Assembly (NCBI RefSeq): GCF_003086295.3 | Contig: NC_092054.1 | Location: 16,875,878-16,939,877, forward strand | From: Arachis hypogaea | Taxonomy: Eukaryota > Streptophyta > Magnoliopsida > Fabales > Fabaceae | DNA length: 64,000 bases | Direction: 5' to 3' | Part shown: in pieces, positions 25,201 to 36,886 of the stretch | Layout of the letters: every line of letters begins with the position of its first letter | How positions within the stretch are numbered: position 1 is the stretch's first letter | Notes under the pieces: model-generated | Told to the model about the DNA's origin: nothing | Seen by the model: the letters and a program-made list of their open reading frames with translations, nothing else | Database searches by the model: none | Made by a program: the position numbers and the translations under genes

Positions 25201-26243
25201 GCCGAGGATGTTATTAAAAAGATAGTGGCTATTGCACCCCCTCACCTTGGAAACAAAGTGATCATATTGCTTGGAACCTTTCCTCAAATGGAGCCTTCAA
25301 CCTGAAGAAGACATACCAGAAGCTCAATGGAGACTCTTCTAGTCAGAATGATAGGTTGTTCAGCCCGATCTGGTCTTGGAAAGGACCTGAAAGGATCCAG
25401 TCTTTTATGTGGCTGACCTCTCACGGTGCTATCTTGACAAATTTGGAAAGAACCCAACGTCACCTTTCCAATATTGCAATCTGTCCGTGTTGCAACACTT
25501 GTGACGAATCCATCATTCATGTCCTCCGCGATTGTCAGTTTGCTAGGAGAATCTGGGTTCCCCTGTTATGTAACGTTGGTCTTGTGAATTTCTTCAATCT
25601 GAACCTTTACGACTGGTTGATACTAAATCTTACCTGGAAAGGAGATTGGCCTTGTCTCTTTGGAGTTACTATCTCCTCCCTATGGTATTTTCGTAATAAG
25701 TTTGTTTTTGACAATGATAATACCCCAGCCTCTGTGCGGCTGGTTCAAGTGAGGGTATGTCATAGTGAGTTCAATAAACTTATCAATAATTTTCAACATT
25801 CACAATATAATGCTCCGACAGAAAGTAGATTGGTTCGCTGGTTTCCTCCTATAGAGGGTTGTCTCAAGCTCAATGTGGACGGTTCGTTTGTTTCTCACTC
25901 AAATGGTGCTGCTTGTGGTGGTGCTATTAGAAACCATCTTGGTCACTTTTTGAAGGGGTTCACTTGCAATTTGGGGAGCTGCTCTATAATGCAAGCAGAG
26001 CTCTGGGGTATTATTCATGGCTTACAAGTTGCGACGGCTAATAATATCACGAACATCATTGTGGAGTCAGATTCTATCTCGGCTTTAAACTTCATTAAAA
26101 AAGGGTGTTCTGATTCCCATCCTTGTGCTCCTCTGGTTGCTGATATCTGCATGTTAGCGGGTCGTATTCCTAATATTCAATGGTCCCATACTCTTCGTGA
26201 AGCAAATTTTGTAGCGGATCATCTTGCCAAAAAAAGGACATAA
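22261..26243 (+). pseudogene. LINE ORF2 (endonuclease, reverse transcriptase, RNase H), broken
   Basis: The start MNVICWNCRGAGSK is typical of plant LINE ORF2. The apurinic-type endonuclease (LLGDFNAKLHDYERRGG, then FDHSP) is open to 22962. The reverse transcriptase shows LITLIPKSNPVTSLRQMCP, KIDLEKAYDRLKWGF, GIHQGNPISPYIF and an intact CFADDLILFSEA. The zf-RVT domain (SWKGPERIQSFMWL, CPCCNTCDESIIHVLRDC) and the RNase H domain (LNVDGSFVSHSNG, QAELWGI, VESDSISAL, REANFVADHLAK) follow. Stops replace Trp before RPFRF (22960), after SRCK (23287) and after HLLS (24772), and Gln after NNIV (23854); more lie near 24386-24396. A frameshift separates the segments ending at 25305 and starting at 25356. 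Confidence 0.92.
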
Positions 26244-26406
26244 GTTGCCTTTTGGTGTCCACCTCTTTGATGCTGCTCCTCCTGACATCCTCCATATGTT
26301 GGCGCATGATTGTTCGGGTATTCCTTTTGTAAGGGGTTGTAGTTAGTTTTGGGTTCTCGACTCCCTGTTCATCAAAAAAATATATATATATATTTATATA
26401 CACTTG

Positions 26407-26815
26407 AATCAAAATTAAAATCTATTTTTCTAACGATAAAGACTTAGTTATAAACTTTTGTTAAGGTGAAAGACTTCAAAATTTTAAAATAGAGATCTAT
26501 TTATAAATTTAACTCAACTATTACATAACCTTAAAATTAAACCTAATATCAATTGATCTTGAGAGAGCACAATGTAGATTTAACTTAAATTTAAAGAACA
26601 TAATTTGAGTACATATGTTCTTATGAACATTACAATGTCAATGAATTATTGCTTGAATTACTAGATCAGTTATAGTAGGTGTACATAAAAAATCACTTAT
26701 CTAATCAACTACAGCTAATTTGATTGTTGATTTCTAATGTTGATAGCAGTTTTGTTACTGGATCTTTCCCTTAAACTCGATTCACTTGCGTATCAACTTT
26801 TTCCTTCCATGCCCC
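26407..26815. other. Intergenic, 3' flank of the DUF594 gene
   Basis: AT-rich with no gene. It should contain the 3' untranslated region and poly(A) site of the minus-strand gene that ends at 26816, but no single strong signal stands out. Confidence 0.5.
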
Positions 26816-28963
26816 TCAGATTTGAAACTGATCCGTCATACCAAGATGTGCCATAAGAAGCCAAACATGTGTAAGAAGCTCTCCACCACGCCTTAGCTGC
26901 TGAGCATGATGAATCCCATTACAGTGGCAAGCAGCATAAGCCAGCATTTCAACCCACACTTCACTAATTACCTTCCACATCTGGTTTTCCCTCCAATCTT
27001 TCTTTTCCTTCAACTCTCTGATTAGTGTTGCCAGCATGCACCCTTCGAAAAACAGTGACTTGCTTTTATCTCCTTTTACCTGTGAAGGAGGAACCTTCTT
27101 ACTCTCCTTGCAAATCTTGAGTAGCTTCTTGCAAGCTTTGTTCATGTTCTGTATGGATCTTCTCTCCTTGAAAAATTCAATCGCCTCCGCGCACGTGTCT
27201 TGGAACCTGATCTCCCCAATTCCATTCGGCAGCATGAACGGACTCATAACCAAAAGATGCAGCATATAATCTGATAATAATTTGCTTGCTTTTTTGTAAT
27301 TCGGTTTCCCGGTTAAATCACCGGTGTCTGAAATGTAGCATAATTCAGTTGCTATGTGCCAAAGAAGAACGCTCTTGTCAAATTCTTTCTCAACACTCCA
27401 CCTTACATCATCATCATCTAAAGTTTGAAGCACTTGGCCGCCTCTGTGGTTGCAAAATTTCTTTATCTCGTTTGCCACCTTCATCTCATCCTTAATCTCT
27501 TTCGCGACGAGTTCGATTTTTGTTCTCAAGTGCTGAAAGATGATATTCTTGAGGTCATCATCTACAATCTCAAAATCGTCATGCGTGAATTTCTGTTAGT
27601 CTTGATAAACACCTTGAATCATTTGAGCAACACAACACTTGGCCACACCATTTTTGAAAGCATTTCTACACTTGAGGCAGAATTTATGTCTTGAAATCTT
27701 GTAAAGGACGCCGCATCTTTCCCTCTTGGCTTTCAAGCAAAAGCTTATGAGGTTAAACTGGCCAATTCTCCCTGACCACTTGTTGTTTTCTCCGAATTGG
27801 AGTTTCGAAACGGCCGAAATCAAAAGAGAAGCCACTCTGTTCTTGTGCTTACTCAGCAATAGTTTTGTCCAATCTGAGAAGAATAAAGAAAATATTGAAT
27901 ACAATTCTAGGAAGACAGATCCATACAGCAACACATATGTGATGATCAATTCGGCTTTCGGATACGGACTCTTCTCCATGACATAGAACGCACACAGCAC
28001 ACTGACACTGCACGATAGCGTTAAGAAGCGGAAAAAAACACCAATAGAGGAATAAACCAGTTTCGCCTTTGTGTAGAACAGATCATACATGAAACCAAGC
28101 TCAACCTCCATCACCTCGAAAACTTGCTCGCTTTTCGCATTTTGTAAAGACAGTCTGCTTTCCAAGACATCGTGGACGGTGAGAATGAGATCAGCGAAAA
28201 GTCGCTTGAAAGTCTTCAAGAACTTGTCAGCAGTGGTCACAACTTGAGTTCCACCGAAAGTGTCGGTTTCCGGTAACGGAATAATGTTCCCTTCAGCGGC
28301 AGCATGAGTTTGATCACCGACATAGGGAGATTCAATTAGGCTTTCTACGTTAACAGAGAAACCTTCTCGAGATGCAGCCATGTAGGACTCCATGTATCTC
28401 GCATAATTAGGCCCTGGATCCGGCTCCGGAAACAAGGATTCCTTGAAACGTTGGTTGCTTGCTGATCTTAAACCCCAAATTCTCTCCCCAATTTTGACAA
28501 TACCAGCTATTAATATTGGTATTGCCAAAACATTCAAGTCGGTGTTCGGCGTCCATGCTCTGATAAGGATATAAATGGCAACCATGACTTGAAAACCAAA
28601 GGTTATCAATTTCCTTGGCCACAGCTGATTGTCTTCCATTGAATAAGCCGTTATGGTGTCCGGGCCGCCGAGGTGAAGGAGAAGAAGTGGGGCCCAGAGA
28701 GCCATAACGACTTGCTTTGGCGCAACAGAATCACTGTTCTGTTCTGTTACTTTGCTTGAAATGACGCCGAGTGAGATTGTTGCAAGCCAATCTGCATACA
28801 TGTAGGATATCCAAAGTATGAATCGGAGCAAGATGTTTCTGCTGCGCTTTCTCTTGCTTCCAAGAAAGATGAGGATGGTTTGCAATGTGAGGCTCCAGAG
28901 AACCATAATGCGGATCTTCCATTTGTCCCAGTTTTCCTGCCAGGTAGCTGAAAAAAGCAGCAT
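26816..28963 (-). pseudogene. DUF4220/DUF594 membrane protein gene with one internal stop
   Basis: The reading frame from 28963 to 26816 is about 715 codons in a single exon, interrupted only by a TAA at 27598-27596, after which it continues in the same frame. The N-terminal half fits DUF4220: WDKWKIRIMVLWSLTLQTIL near the start is typical, and hydrophobic segments are seen near residues 18-35, 45-65, 85-100, 130-165, then 325-370. The C-terminal half fits DUF594 (FDKSVLLWHIATELCY, LSDYMLHLLVM, ISEVWVEMLAYAA, GGELLTHVWLLMAHLGM). Molecular function is unknown; these plant-specific proteins occur in clusters. The start matches the family. The stop may make it a pseudogene, a truncated allele, or reflect a sequence error. 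It is flanked by elements on both sides. Confidence 0.85.
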
Positions 28964-28968
28964 TGAAA

Positions 28969-29131
28969 CCTGAAAATGTTTGGCGGAGAGTAATGAATAA
29001 TGCTTCTACTTCATTTTCTTGTTAGAGAAATGACATATATAATGAATAGCAGCATCGTTCTCGTGAGACCTGAAAATCCTTGGCGGAGAAGAATATAATG
29101 AATAAAGCTTCTACTTATTCATTTTCTTGAT
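28969..29131. repeat. Tandem duplication upstream of the DUF594 start codon
   Basis: About 55-62 bp containing CCTGAAAAT, GGCGGAGA, AATGAATAA, CTTCTACTT and CATTTTCTTG occurs at 28970-29023 and again at 29069-29130, about 100 bp apart. The intervening GAAATGACA-ATATATA words also recur after the second copy. The duplication lies immediately 5' of the minus-strand start codon at 28963, so it could change leader or promoter architecture. Confidence 0.65.
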
Positions 29132-29735
29132 ATCTGAAAATTTAGTTTTATCTCCAATGTGATGCTTGCTTATGTTGGGGAAATGACATTCACATATATA
29201 TGCTGCTTAGGATTAACTTAAGTATGCAATTAGAGAATGACATTTGAAGCAATGATGCCACAAACCTGTGACTAGAACTTCTGCAGAAAGTGGCGGTTCG
29301 AAGTTCAAAACAATGAAATGCCTGTACTGTAAGAAATTCACATCAATGGTAGAGTTAAGAAATTGTCCCGACAATAACTACATATATGGCATTATCATCA
29401 CTTGTTTAGAACAGAATGCTGGTGAATAATAAAAAAAAATATGGTGACTTCCCTCGAACGAAGAATAGCGTCAATAGAAAAAATATTAATTTATAAAATA
29501 ATGGAAAGGAGAAATTAAAGTATCATCCAACCAAATAAAAAAAAAACAAAAAAACAAAAATACTATTTGTACCCCAAAATTAACCAGTAAAATCAACTAC
29601 TAATATATTTGTGTATAAATACATGTGTAGTTCAATTTATTTTCAAAGTGTATTTATATTCTAACATGTATTTTATATTAGTAACAAATTTTGATGGTTG
29701 ATTTTAGTATAAACATAGTATAATAAAAAAAAAAG

Positions 29736-29835
29736 GGTCATCCAAATTTATGAAGTATGATGGTTAGGTAAGCCACTGAGAGAACTCTTAGCGAGGGATT
29801 TGAGTCCACTATGCTATATATCTAACATAAAATAA
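29736..29835 (+). repeat. tRNA-like dispersed repeat, copy 1
   Basis: GGTTAGGTAAGCCAC, then CTCTTAGCGAG, then ATTTGAGTCCACTAT matches a segment at 51558-51645 over about 90 bp. ATTTGAGTCC resembles a pol III B box. It may be a SINE relic or another old dispersed repeat; no target duplication was found. Confidence 0.4.
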
Positions 29836-29853
29836 TTTGTTCATTGGTATAAT

Positions 29854-31344
29854 CAAGGTTCTGAAATCAGTTCAAATTGACTGGATAACTGCAAACTGAT
29901 GGAAATAACAGTTCTAAAACCAAAAATTTAAAAAATTGACGTTGAACCGTCGAACCGAAACTCGGCCAATGTTTTAAATTTTTGCAAAAATGGCGCCATT
30001 AAGAGCCCTAACTATTACCAACCTAACCATAACTCCACAACGCGTAGCACTCCTTCCAATCACCTTCGAGCTCACTCCCTCACTTCTGTCGAGCCACCGG
30101 TCTACTCTCGCCGCCGTCACAACTTGGATCTTCAAATGCAAAAAAGAGGCAGCCCTAGGCCTCCATCTCCTCGCCCTTCTTCAAGTTGTCCAGCCACCGG
30201 CGCTATTGTGTCTGCTCCGCCGCCGCTCGCGCTGCTCTAGCGTCACATCAATGCGTCTATTCCACCTCTTTTTGCCGCGTTTCCGCTGCTTTTCAACCTC
30301 TGTTCCATCGCGTTTCCATCGATATTCATCCTCTGTTCTGCCGCGCTCCAGCCCTTGTCTTCCACTTCGAGTTCCTCATCTGTGCTCTCTCTTCCTCGCA
30401 TGTTTGAGTTCCAGTCCTCGTTTGTGCTCTCTTTCTCTCATCTGTTCGAGTTTGTGCTCCATCTTCCTCAACTGTAAAAGGTAATTTTTATTCATTGTTC
30501 TTGTTGGTACTGGTTTCTTCTTTATTACGTTGTTTTTCTTGCTACCGTTTAAAGTTTAATTTAACATTTGTTGTTTTTTGTTTTGTATCTTACATTTTAA
30601 ACCCTTGTTTATTACGTTGTTGTTTTGCTTTTGTTTCTTATCTAGTTTTGCTAGTTTTTCACTGCTATTTTTAAAATTGCCATTGTTGTTACTGATGGTG
30701 TGAAAACTCTCGTTAATGATGTTGTTTTATTAATTTCTTTTTACCTGCAAAATTCGAACTTATATTTTTTATTTCAACATTGAAAATAACAAAAGTTCCA
30801 TTAGTGTTTGATGCTGTGAAAAATCTTGTTGCTGATGCTGTCTTATTAAGATTCTGCCGTTGTAGCACTCATACACATGGTGTTTGATCAAATGCCTAAA
30901 AGAAATTAGAAAAATCTTTCAATGAATGTAATGAATTAATTATTTGACTTTAGTATTTGTATTTTCTTTTTGAATTTTTTAGATTTTGATGGATAAATGA
31001 ATATCATAAGTATGTAAAAAAAAATAGTAGTACTGGAAAAAATTTATTATTAGGGATGAATGTTTATCAATTAATTTGTACTTGGGTTAGTTATAGTAGT
31101 GGTATGATTTTGGAAAATATATGAATTAAGTTAAATAGTCCTATAATTTAAATGACATTTTAAAGTTTATATTATACTATAATTATATTTTAGTGTATTT
31201 ATTTATATTTTAAATATTAATTTATTATAAAACAGTTGTTTCGATTGAATTATGATTAAATCGGTTGAATCAACGAATTAATGAATTAGTAATTAAAATG
31301 ATTTGATAATCAGTTCGATGACCGGTTCGATTTTTAAAACTTTG
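29854..31344. mobile_element. Non-autonomous hAT-like element, 1.5 kb
   Basis: The left end CAAGGTTCTGAAATC pairs with the complement of the right end (CAAAGTTTTAAAAATC), and the octamer GGTATAAT flanks both sides (29846-29853 and 31345-31352). Subterminal words rich in GAACCG and CGGTT lie on both sides. An 8-bp duplication fits hAT; a 9-bp Mutator-type duplication with one mismatch (TGGTATAAT/GGGTATAAT) is also possible. Inside, a GC-rich pyrimidine-rich block at 29990-30480 resembles the leader region of a transposase gene. The long open frame there (164 codons, Ser/Leu/Arg-rich) is low-complexity and not convincing. No transposase domain is left. Confidence 0.65.
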
Positions 31345-31931
31345 GGTATAATACATACTAACGGAGGCAAGTTCAAACACTTTTTTTTTAAATTAAATTA
31401 TATATTTTTTAAAATTTTAAATTTTAAATTATTAATTAAAAAATAAATATTAAATTTAAAAAGCTATAAATTATTTAACATTTAGAATGTATGGAATAAA
31501 TAAACTTAAATTAAATAAGATATGACAAAAAAAAAACTGTTACGTTCTTAAAAATATGTAACAAAAATATAAAATCAAAATGAAGATTTATACATATTAT
31601 TTATGAAGTAGTTATTTATAAATGTTGTTAAATATATTTGTTTTTTTTAACTTTATTTAATTTAGAATATATATAAAAATTTATATTTAAAGTATTTTTT
31701 ATTATAATTTTAATAGATAAAAAAATTGTATTTTTTAAATTTTATATTATCTTAAATTATTTTTAATTTTACTATACTTTTAGAATTATTATTTTTATTT
31801 TCATTATATCCTTTTTTGGTATTATGTTATTCTCTTCTCTAACTATTTTATGTATATAAATCAATTATTATCTCATCGCTACTATTATTATATTGCATTA
31901 TTCTCTTAATCTTCCTTCTTTTTTATTCTAC
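31345..31931. other. AT-rich spacer
   Basis: Extremely AT-rich sequence with no gene and no element termini that I can recognise. Confidence 0.5.
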
Positions 31932-32159
31932 TTCCACTACAAAAAAGGTTAAAATGGCAGTTTTTTTAGAAATTACGGCGGTTCCAACCGCCATTATTAC
32001 CAAAAACAGTGTCTCCAAGAAACGTCGATATTCTAGACGCGATGCTGATTATTACGGCGGTTTTCAGAAAACCGCCACAATTACCTATAGATAATACAGT
32101 GATTTTTTGAATTGTTTAAAATGGCAGCTATAACCACCATTCTTACCATGATGTAGTGG

Positions 32160-32818
32160 TAGGGGTGGCAAACGGGCCTAAATCCATCGGGTCGGCTCGC
32201 GTAACCCGCCAAAAAAGGCGGGCTGAGCTGGAAAATTGGGACCGCCAAATAGCAAAAGTCCGCCTAACCAGCACTGCTGAAACTGCGGATTTTGGCAGGG
32301 CGGGGCGGGCTTCCCCGCCGGGCTTAGTATTTCTTTGGCAAGGGGTATTTTTACAATTTTTTTGCCAAAATCTAACTTCTCCCAACCCAACTTACAAGAG
32401 AATGAAGATGAAAATTGAATATTTTGGACTATGTTTATTTTGTTTTAGAGACTATATTTATAATTATGTTTTGGATTATGTTTATTTTGTTTTGAGAATA
32501 TTTATAATTACAAAGACTTTAATGTTTGTGAATATAAAAATTATAATTTATTTATACTTTTAGAAATTATAATAGTTAAAAGTAAAAAATAGAAGAAAAT
32601 TTTTTATGCCTTTATATATATATTATTTAATAGTTAAAAATAAAATAAAAAATAGGATATTTGGTGGGTTTAACCCGCCGGCCCGCCAATCCGCCATTAG
32701 GCGGGGCGGGCTGAAATTCTGGGACCGCCTCACTAGACGGGGCGGGGCAGGTCAGCCTGCCAAAGGGCGGGCTTCTGGTAGGGCGGAGCGAGGCTGGCTT
32801 CCCCGCTTGCCACCCCTA
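32160..32818. mobile_element. Non-autonomous hAT element nested in the CACTA
   Basis: The 659-bp insert starts TAGGGGTGGCAA and ends TTGCCACCCCTA, a perfect 12-bp inverted repeat, and is flanked by the exact octamer TGTAGTGG (32152-32159 and 32819-32826). Subterminal regions are rich in GGCGGGGCGGG, GGCGGGC and complements. There is no transposase; it depends on an autonomous hAT elsewhere. It interrupts one of the CACTA subterminal repeats and is therefore the younger insertion. Confidence 0.93.
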
Positions 32819-32826
32819 TGTAGTGG

Positions 32827-33085
32827 CATCATTTTTGTTTAAAATGGCGGTTTCTAACCGCCGTTTTTACTATTATAACCGCCATTTTTACCATTTTTAC
32901 CAGGATATAATGACATCTTTTGTGTTTAAAATGGCAGTTTCTAACCGCCGGTTTTACCAAAATATAATGGCATCATTTTCGTTTAAAATGACAGTTTTTA
33001 ACTGCCGTTTCTACCAGTGTATAATGCCATCATTTTCATTTAAAAGGGGGGTTTCTAACCGCCGTTTGTACCTAATTATGATGAC
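32827..33085. repeat. CACTA subterminal repeat array
   Basis: Four copies of about 57 bp, each with ATCATTTT (or variant), TTTAAAATGGCGG and TTTCTAACCGCCG, lie at about 32823, 32911, 32968 and 33025. Each copy holds an inverted GGCGGTT/AACCGCC pair. In En/Spm such motifs bind the element's TNPA protein and are needed for excision; that role is inferred here from family knowledge. Confidence 0.8.
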
Positions 33086-33347
33086 AATTTTATGCTTTTT
33101 AAAATAAGATTGAAACCACCAATTTAAAGTGATATTTTCGAAACTCACTTAAAAATCTCGTAATAACCAAAAGGCATAGCCATAAATCAAACATCATAAG
33201 ATAATTTTTAATTCATACATGATCCAAAAGTCATAATCCAAGTCATAATTAAAATGGTATAATCCAAAAACAAAGTATCAAAGATTTTTCAATAATACGT
33301 CTTAACATATAATCCTTAATACATAAATTCTTTATCATGCAAGCATG

Positions 33348-36300
33348 TCATGCTTCCTTGTTGTTTGCTCCAGAAGACCTACTTCCTAACTCTTTTGGAG
33401 ATGGAATCTCACTCTCTTGATCCAATCCCTACAACAAAAATATAATTATTATGAGTACAAAAAATACAAGAAAAAGACATATATTGATATATATTTTAAT
33501 ATAGAATTTTATTTTTTCCTATAAAGTTCTCTACCCTTCCACCTATCACTAATGCTATTGAAATTTTCCTTATTAAAAACAGAACTAATCTATCAAAGGA
33601 TTTCTCACAGCCACAAACTGAAAAGTTCCATTCCATTTCCTTCTTTCTTCAATTATTTATGAATTAATTGAGCTAATATGAAAGCGCTCAGCACAATATT
33701 TCATTATTGTACTAGTGTACTACAACATTATCTGATCAATAGCAAGAACTAAGAAATAGAGGAACGATAAGAAAATCTATAATCAAAATTAATAAAAAAG
33801 GTTTTAGAGGTTGATGGTTTGCATGATTTTTGGACACTATATGATTTTTGGCTAAGTATCTCAAATCCATGCACAGTAATCATAATATCTGAGTTCATAA
33901 ACTATTATGATAGAACAAGATATTAGTTATTATATCCACAAATACTAGCTCAATATTAGCAAAAAAATTATCACTTTTCTAGTTACCTGCGTAGGAAACC
34001 AAGTTACAAAATCTTTATTGACTCTTTTTTCTATCTTTACATTTGAAGGCTTTCTACCTTTAGATCGTCTTCGTACAAAATCTTTGAAGTCACTGTCAAA
34101 TATGAAAGTTTAACTCTAACTAAACAACTATTTTCAAGTAAATAAAAAAATATGTACACAAATCCGTAAGCACTTACTCAATGAACAGTTTAACATATGG
34201 ACAATTTAGAATCACATAACGATGTGCTTGTTTTTTTTTTCATAAGTGACAACTCAAATGCTGTGAAAGTTCCCTTAGAGTTACCCATTTGTGAAAAAAG
34301 CGAATCCACATGTGTACTGTAATTACCATCTGGACAATCATCAACACGTGGTGGCCTATTAAATCTTGTCTCAATCCTTTCTAAGTATCGAGAGCAAAAT
34401 GTAAGAGCTTCTTCAGCTACATATCCCTCAGCTATAGAACCTTCTGATTTAGCTTTGTTTCGTACATAGAACTTCAAATGTCCAAAATACCTAGTTTGTA
34501 TAATTGGCTTTAGTAAGCAAGATATAACTAAGTGACAGGTTAAATGAACAATGTTTGAAAAGAGATATTTATCTTTCAATAGGATACATCCACCTATAGT
34601 GTACTGATCCTCCAAATTTTGCTTCATCAACTAGATGACAGGTTAAATGAACCATGATTGTAAAGAAAGAATGAGGGAACAACATTTCTAAATGACAAAG
34701 GGTAAGGATTATTCAAGGTTGGAGCTTCTCAAGTTCTGTAAGACTTAAGCTTTTAGAGCACAACTGCAGTAACTTTATCTGGTAGCACATTACGTATGGA
34801 AATGGGTAATAGTTGCTGCATAAGGACGTAGCAATCATGGCTCTTCAATCCAGAGAGCTTTCTTTGCTTCAGGTCAACACACCGTGAAATATTACTCGAG
34901 AGACCATCTGGTACTCTAATATTCTTTATAGTACGCAAGAATATATCTTTCATAAAATTTGACATTGTGAACAAAAAGGGATGATATCTCCCATTTTCAT
35001 CTGGCTATAAATCTTTCCTTATACCCATTTCTTTAAGATTCTTACGAGCTTTGAGATTATATCCTTTGACCTTCCAGTCTCATTGAGCAAAGTGTATAAC
35101 ACATTGTCGCAAACATTCTTTTCAATATGCATAACATCTAGATTGTAGCACAATAAGTTAGACCCTTAATAAGGAAGATAAAAAAAATATGCTTTTCTTC
35201 CTCCATATCCCCGATTCATCATCTTCTTCAACAACTTTTCGTCGAGTCCTCTTACCTTTATTTGCATGTAGTTCCTTCCCAAATGAAACATTGATGCCTT
35301 CAAGTTGTTCCAATATTTCTGACTCTGTTAGTGCTGCTGGAGAATCCCTCAACTCAACTTTTCTATTAAATTTTGCACGACTTAGCCTAAACTTATGACC
35401 CCTTTCTAAGAAACGGCGATGCCCCAAAAAACACCATTTTCCACCATGCTTTAATCTATATGAATCAGTGTTAAAGTTACATGTGGGACAAGCATATTTA
35501 CTGTGTACGTTCCACCCAGATAAGTTACCAAGGCCTGAAAAATCACTAATTATCCATATTAATGCTACTCGCAATGTAAATATTTCATTCTTGAACCTAT
35601 CTAATGTTTGAACACCATCATGCTATAACTCTTTTAACTCTTTGATAAAAAGTTGTAAGTATACGTCTATGTTGTTCTCCGGCATTTTCTCTCCGAGAAT
35701 AATCATTGACAAGATAAGTGATGTTGGCTTCATGCACTCCCATGGAGGTCGATTGTATGGAATAAGCACCATTGGCCAAACGCTATAGTTTGTACACATA
35801 GCTCCAAAGGGGTTGAATCCATCAGCTGCAAGACCAAGACGTATATTTCGAGGATCTTCGGCAAACCTATCATGAAGTAAATCGAATGTCTTCCAAGCTT
35901 CAGAATCCCGCGGATGCCTCATCTTCGAATCTTTCTTTTCTGCCGAAGCATGCCATCGCATTGATTGAACAGTCTTAGAACACATGAATAATCGTTGAAG
36001 TCTCAGTTTTAGTGGAAAATATCGCAAGATCTTTGCCGGTTTATTCTCTTTAGCATCGCTCCATTTAGATGTCTTGCATCTTTTGCATTCTTGCAAATCT
36101 TCATCCTCCCCCCAATATAACATGCAGTCATTAGGGCAAGCAGGTATCTTGGTATAATTAAGCCCTAGTTTGTTTATGATTTTCTTGGCCTCATAGAATG
36201 TATTTGAAATCTTTGCATTTTCAAAAGCATCTTTTATTAACTTGAGGATTTCGGTCATGGTTTTGTCGCTTATTCTGTATAAACACTTTATATGATACAG

Positions 36301-36807
36301 ACTAATCAAGAAAGATAGTTTTGAATACGTTGTGCACCCTTCATACAATTGTTCATTACCATCTTCCAACAACTAGTAAAATTCTAATTTTCTCCATTAT
36401 GCTCTTCATTTTCTGCATTGTCTCCATCTCCATCTCCATCTTCATTCAAGTCAGGTCCAACAACTCCAAACGCGTCATTGAGGATTGTTACCATTGGATG
36501 TTGAGATGTCGAATCATCTTGTACAATATGACTAGTTTGATGAGCTTGTGACCCATCCAACTCCAACTGCTTCTTCACCATGCCAATACCAAACTTTGTA
36601 ATTTTCTGGAAATGGCTTGACTACTAAATGTTCAAAAACTTTTTCTCTTGTTTTCCACTTGCCAAAACCACACACCGGACAAGAGCATTTAATCTGACGA
36701 CCCCCGAGAGATCGATGCTCAAAAGAAAAATCCAAAAACTTGTTTAGACCATCTTTAAACTCATGCGTATTTTGTGGTTTTTCAATCCATGACTTATCGA
36801 TTGACAT
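33348..36807 (-). pseudogene. TNP2-type CACTA transposase, broken, with spliced 3' exons
   Basis: From the N terminus: a transposase-associated zinc-binding domain (36807-about 36560; DKSWIEK, IKCSCPVCGFGKW), an acidic linker reached by a frameshift near 36560, the TNP2 core (36372-35158; ISDKTMTEILKLIKDAF, CPNDCMLYWGEDED, RHPRDSEAWKTFD, LAADGFNPFG, then SDFSGLGNLSGWN and YACPTCNFNTDSYRLKHGG), a decayed section (34974-34753; NISRCVDLKQRK, LLPISIRN) and DUF4218 (34630-34190; FYVRNKAKSEGSIAEGYVA, RFNRPPRVDD). A TAG replaces Trp at 35625-35623. Two small 3' exons can be placed: about 34092-33988 ending TWFPTQ with a GT donor, spliced in phase to about 33431-33348, which ends NNKEA and TGA. The transposase would cut the CACTA ends; this copy is non-functional. 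Confidence 0.88.
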
Positions 36808-36855
36808 GACTAAGAGAGACTACAAATAGGAATTATAAAAAATCTATTCATTAAA

Positions 36856-36886
<31 letters not shown>

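Larger units (their letters stand above)
20349..26390 (+). mobile_element. Full-length L1-type LINE, inactive
   Basis: The 16-bp direct repeat TATTTATATACACTTG lies at 20333-20348 and 26391-26406 and delimits a 6.0-kb insert with two coding regions and an A/TA-rich tail (AAAAAAATATATATATA). ORF1 carries DUF4283 and a CCHC knuckle. ORF2 carries an endonuclease, a reverse transcriptase, a zf-RVT domain and RNase H, the plan of plant L1-clade LINEs. The insertion point is only 50 bp from the end of the Copia duplication. At least nine stops and several frameshifts make it inactive. Confidence 0.93.

Noticed and set aside
29990..30484. 164-codon plus-strand frame
   Set aside because: Low-complexity Ser/Leu/Arg/Pro composition inside a non-autonomous hAT-like element; the pyrimidine-rich DNA explains the open frame.
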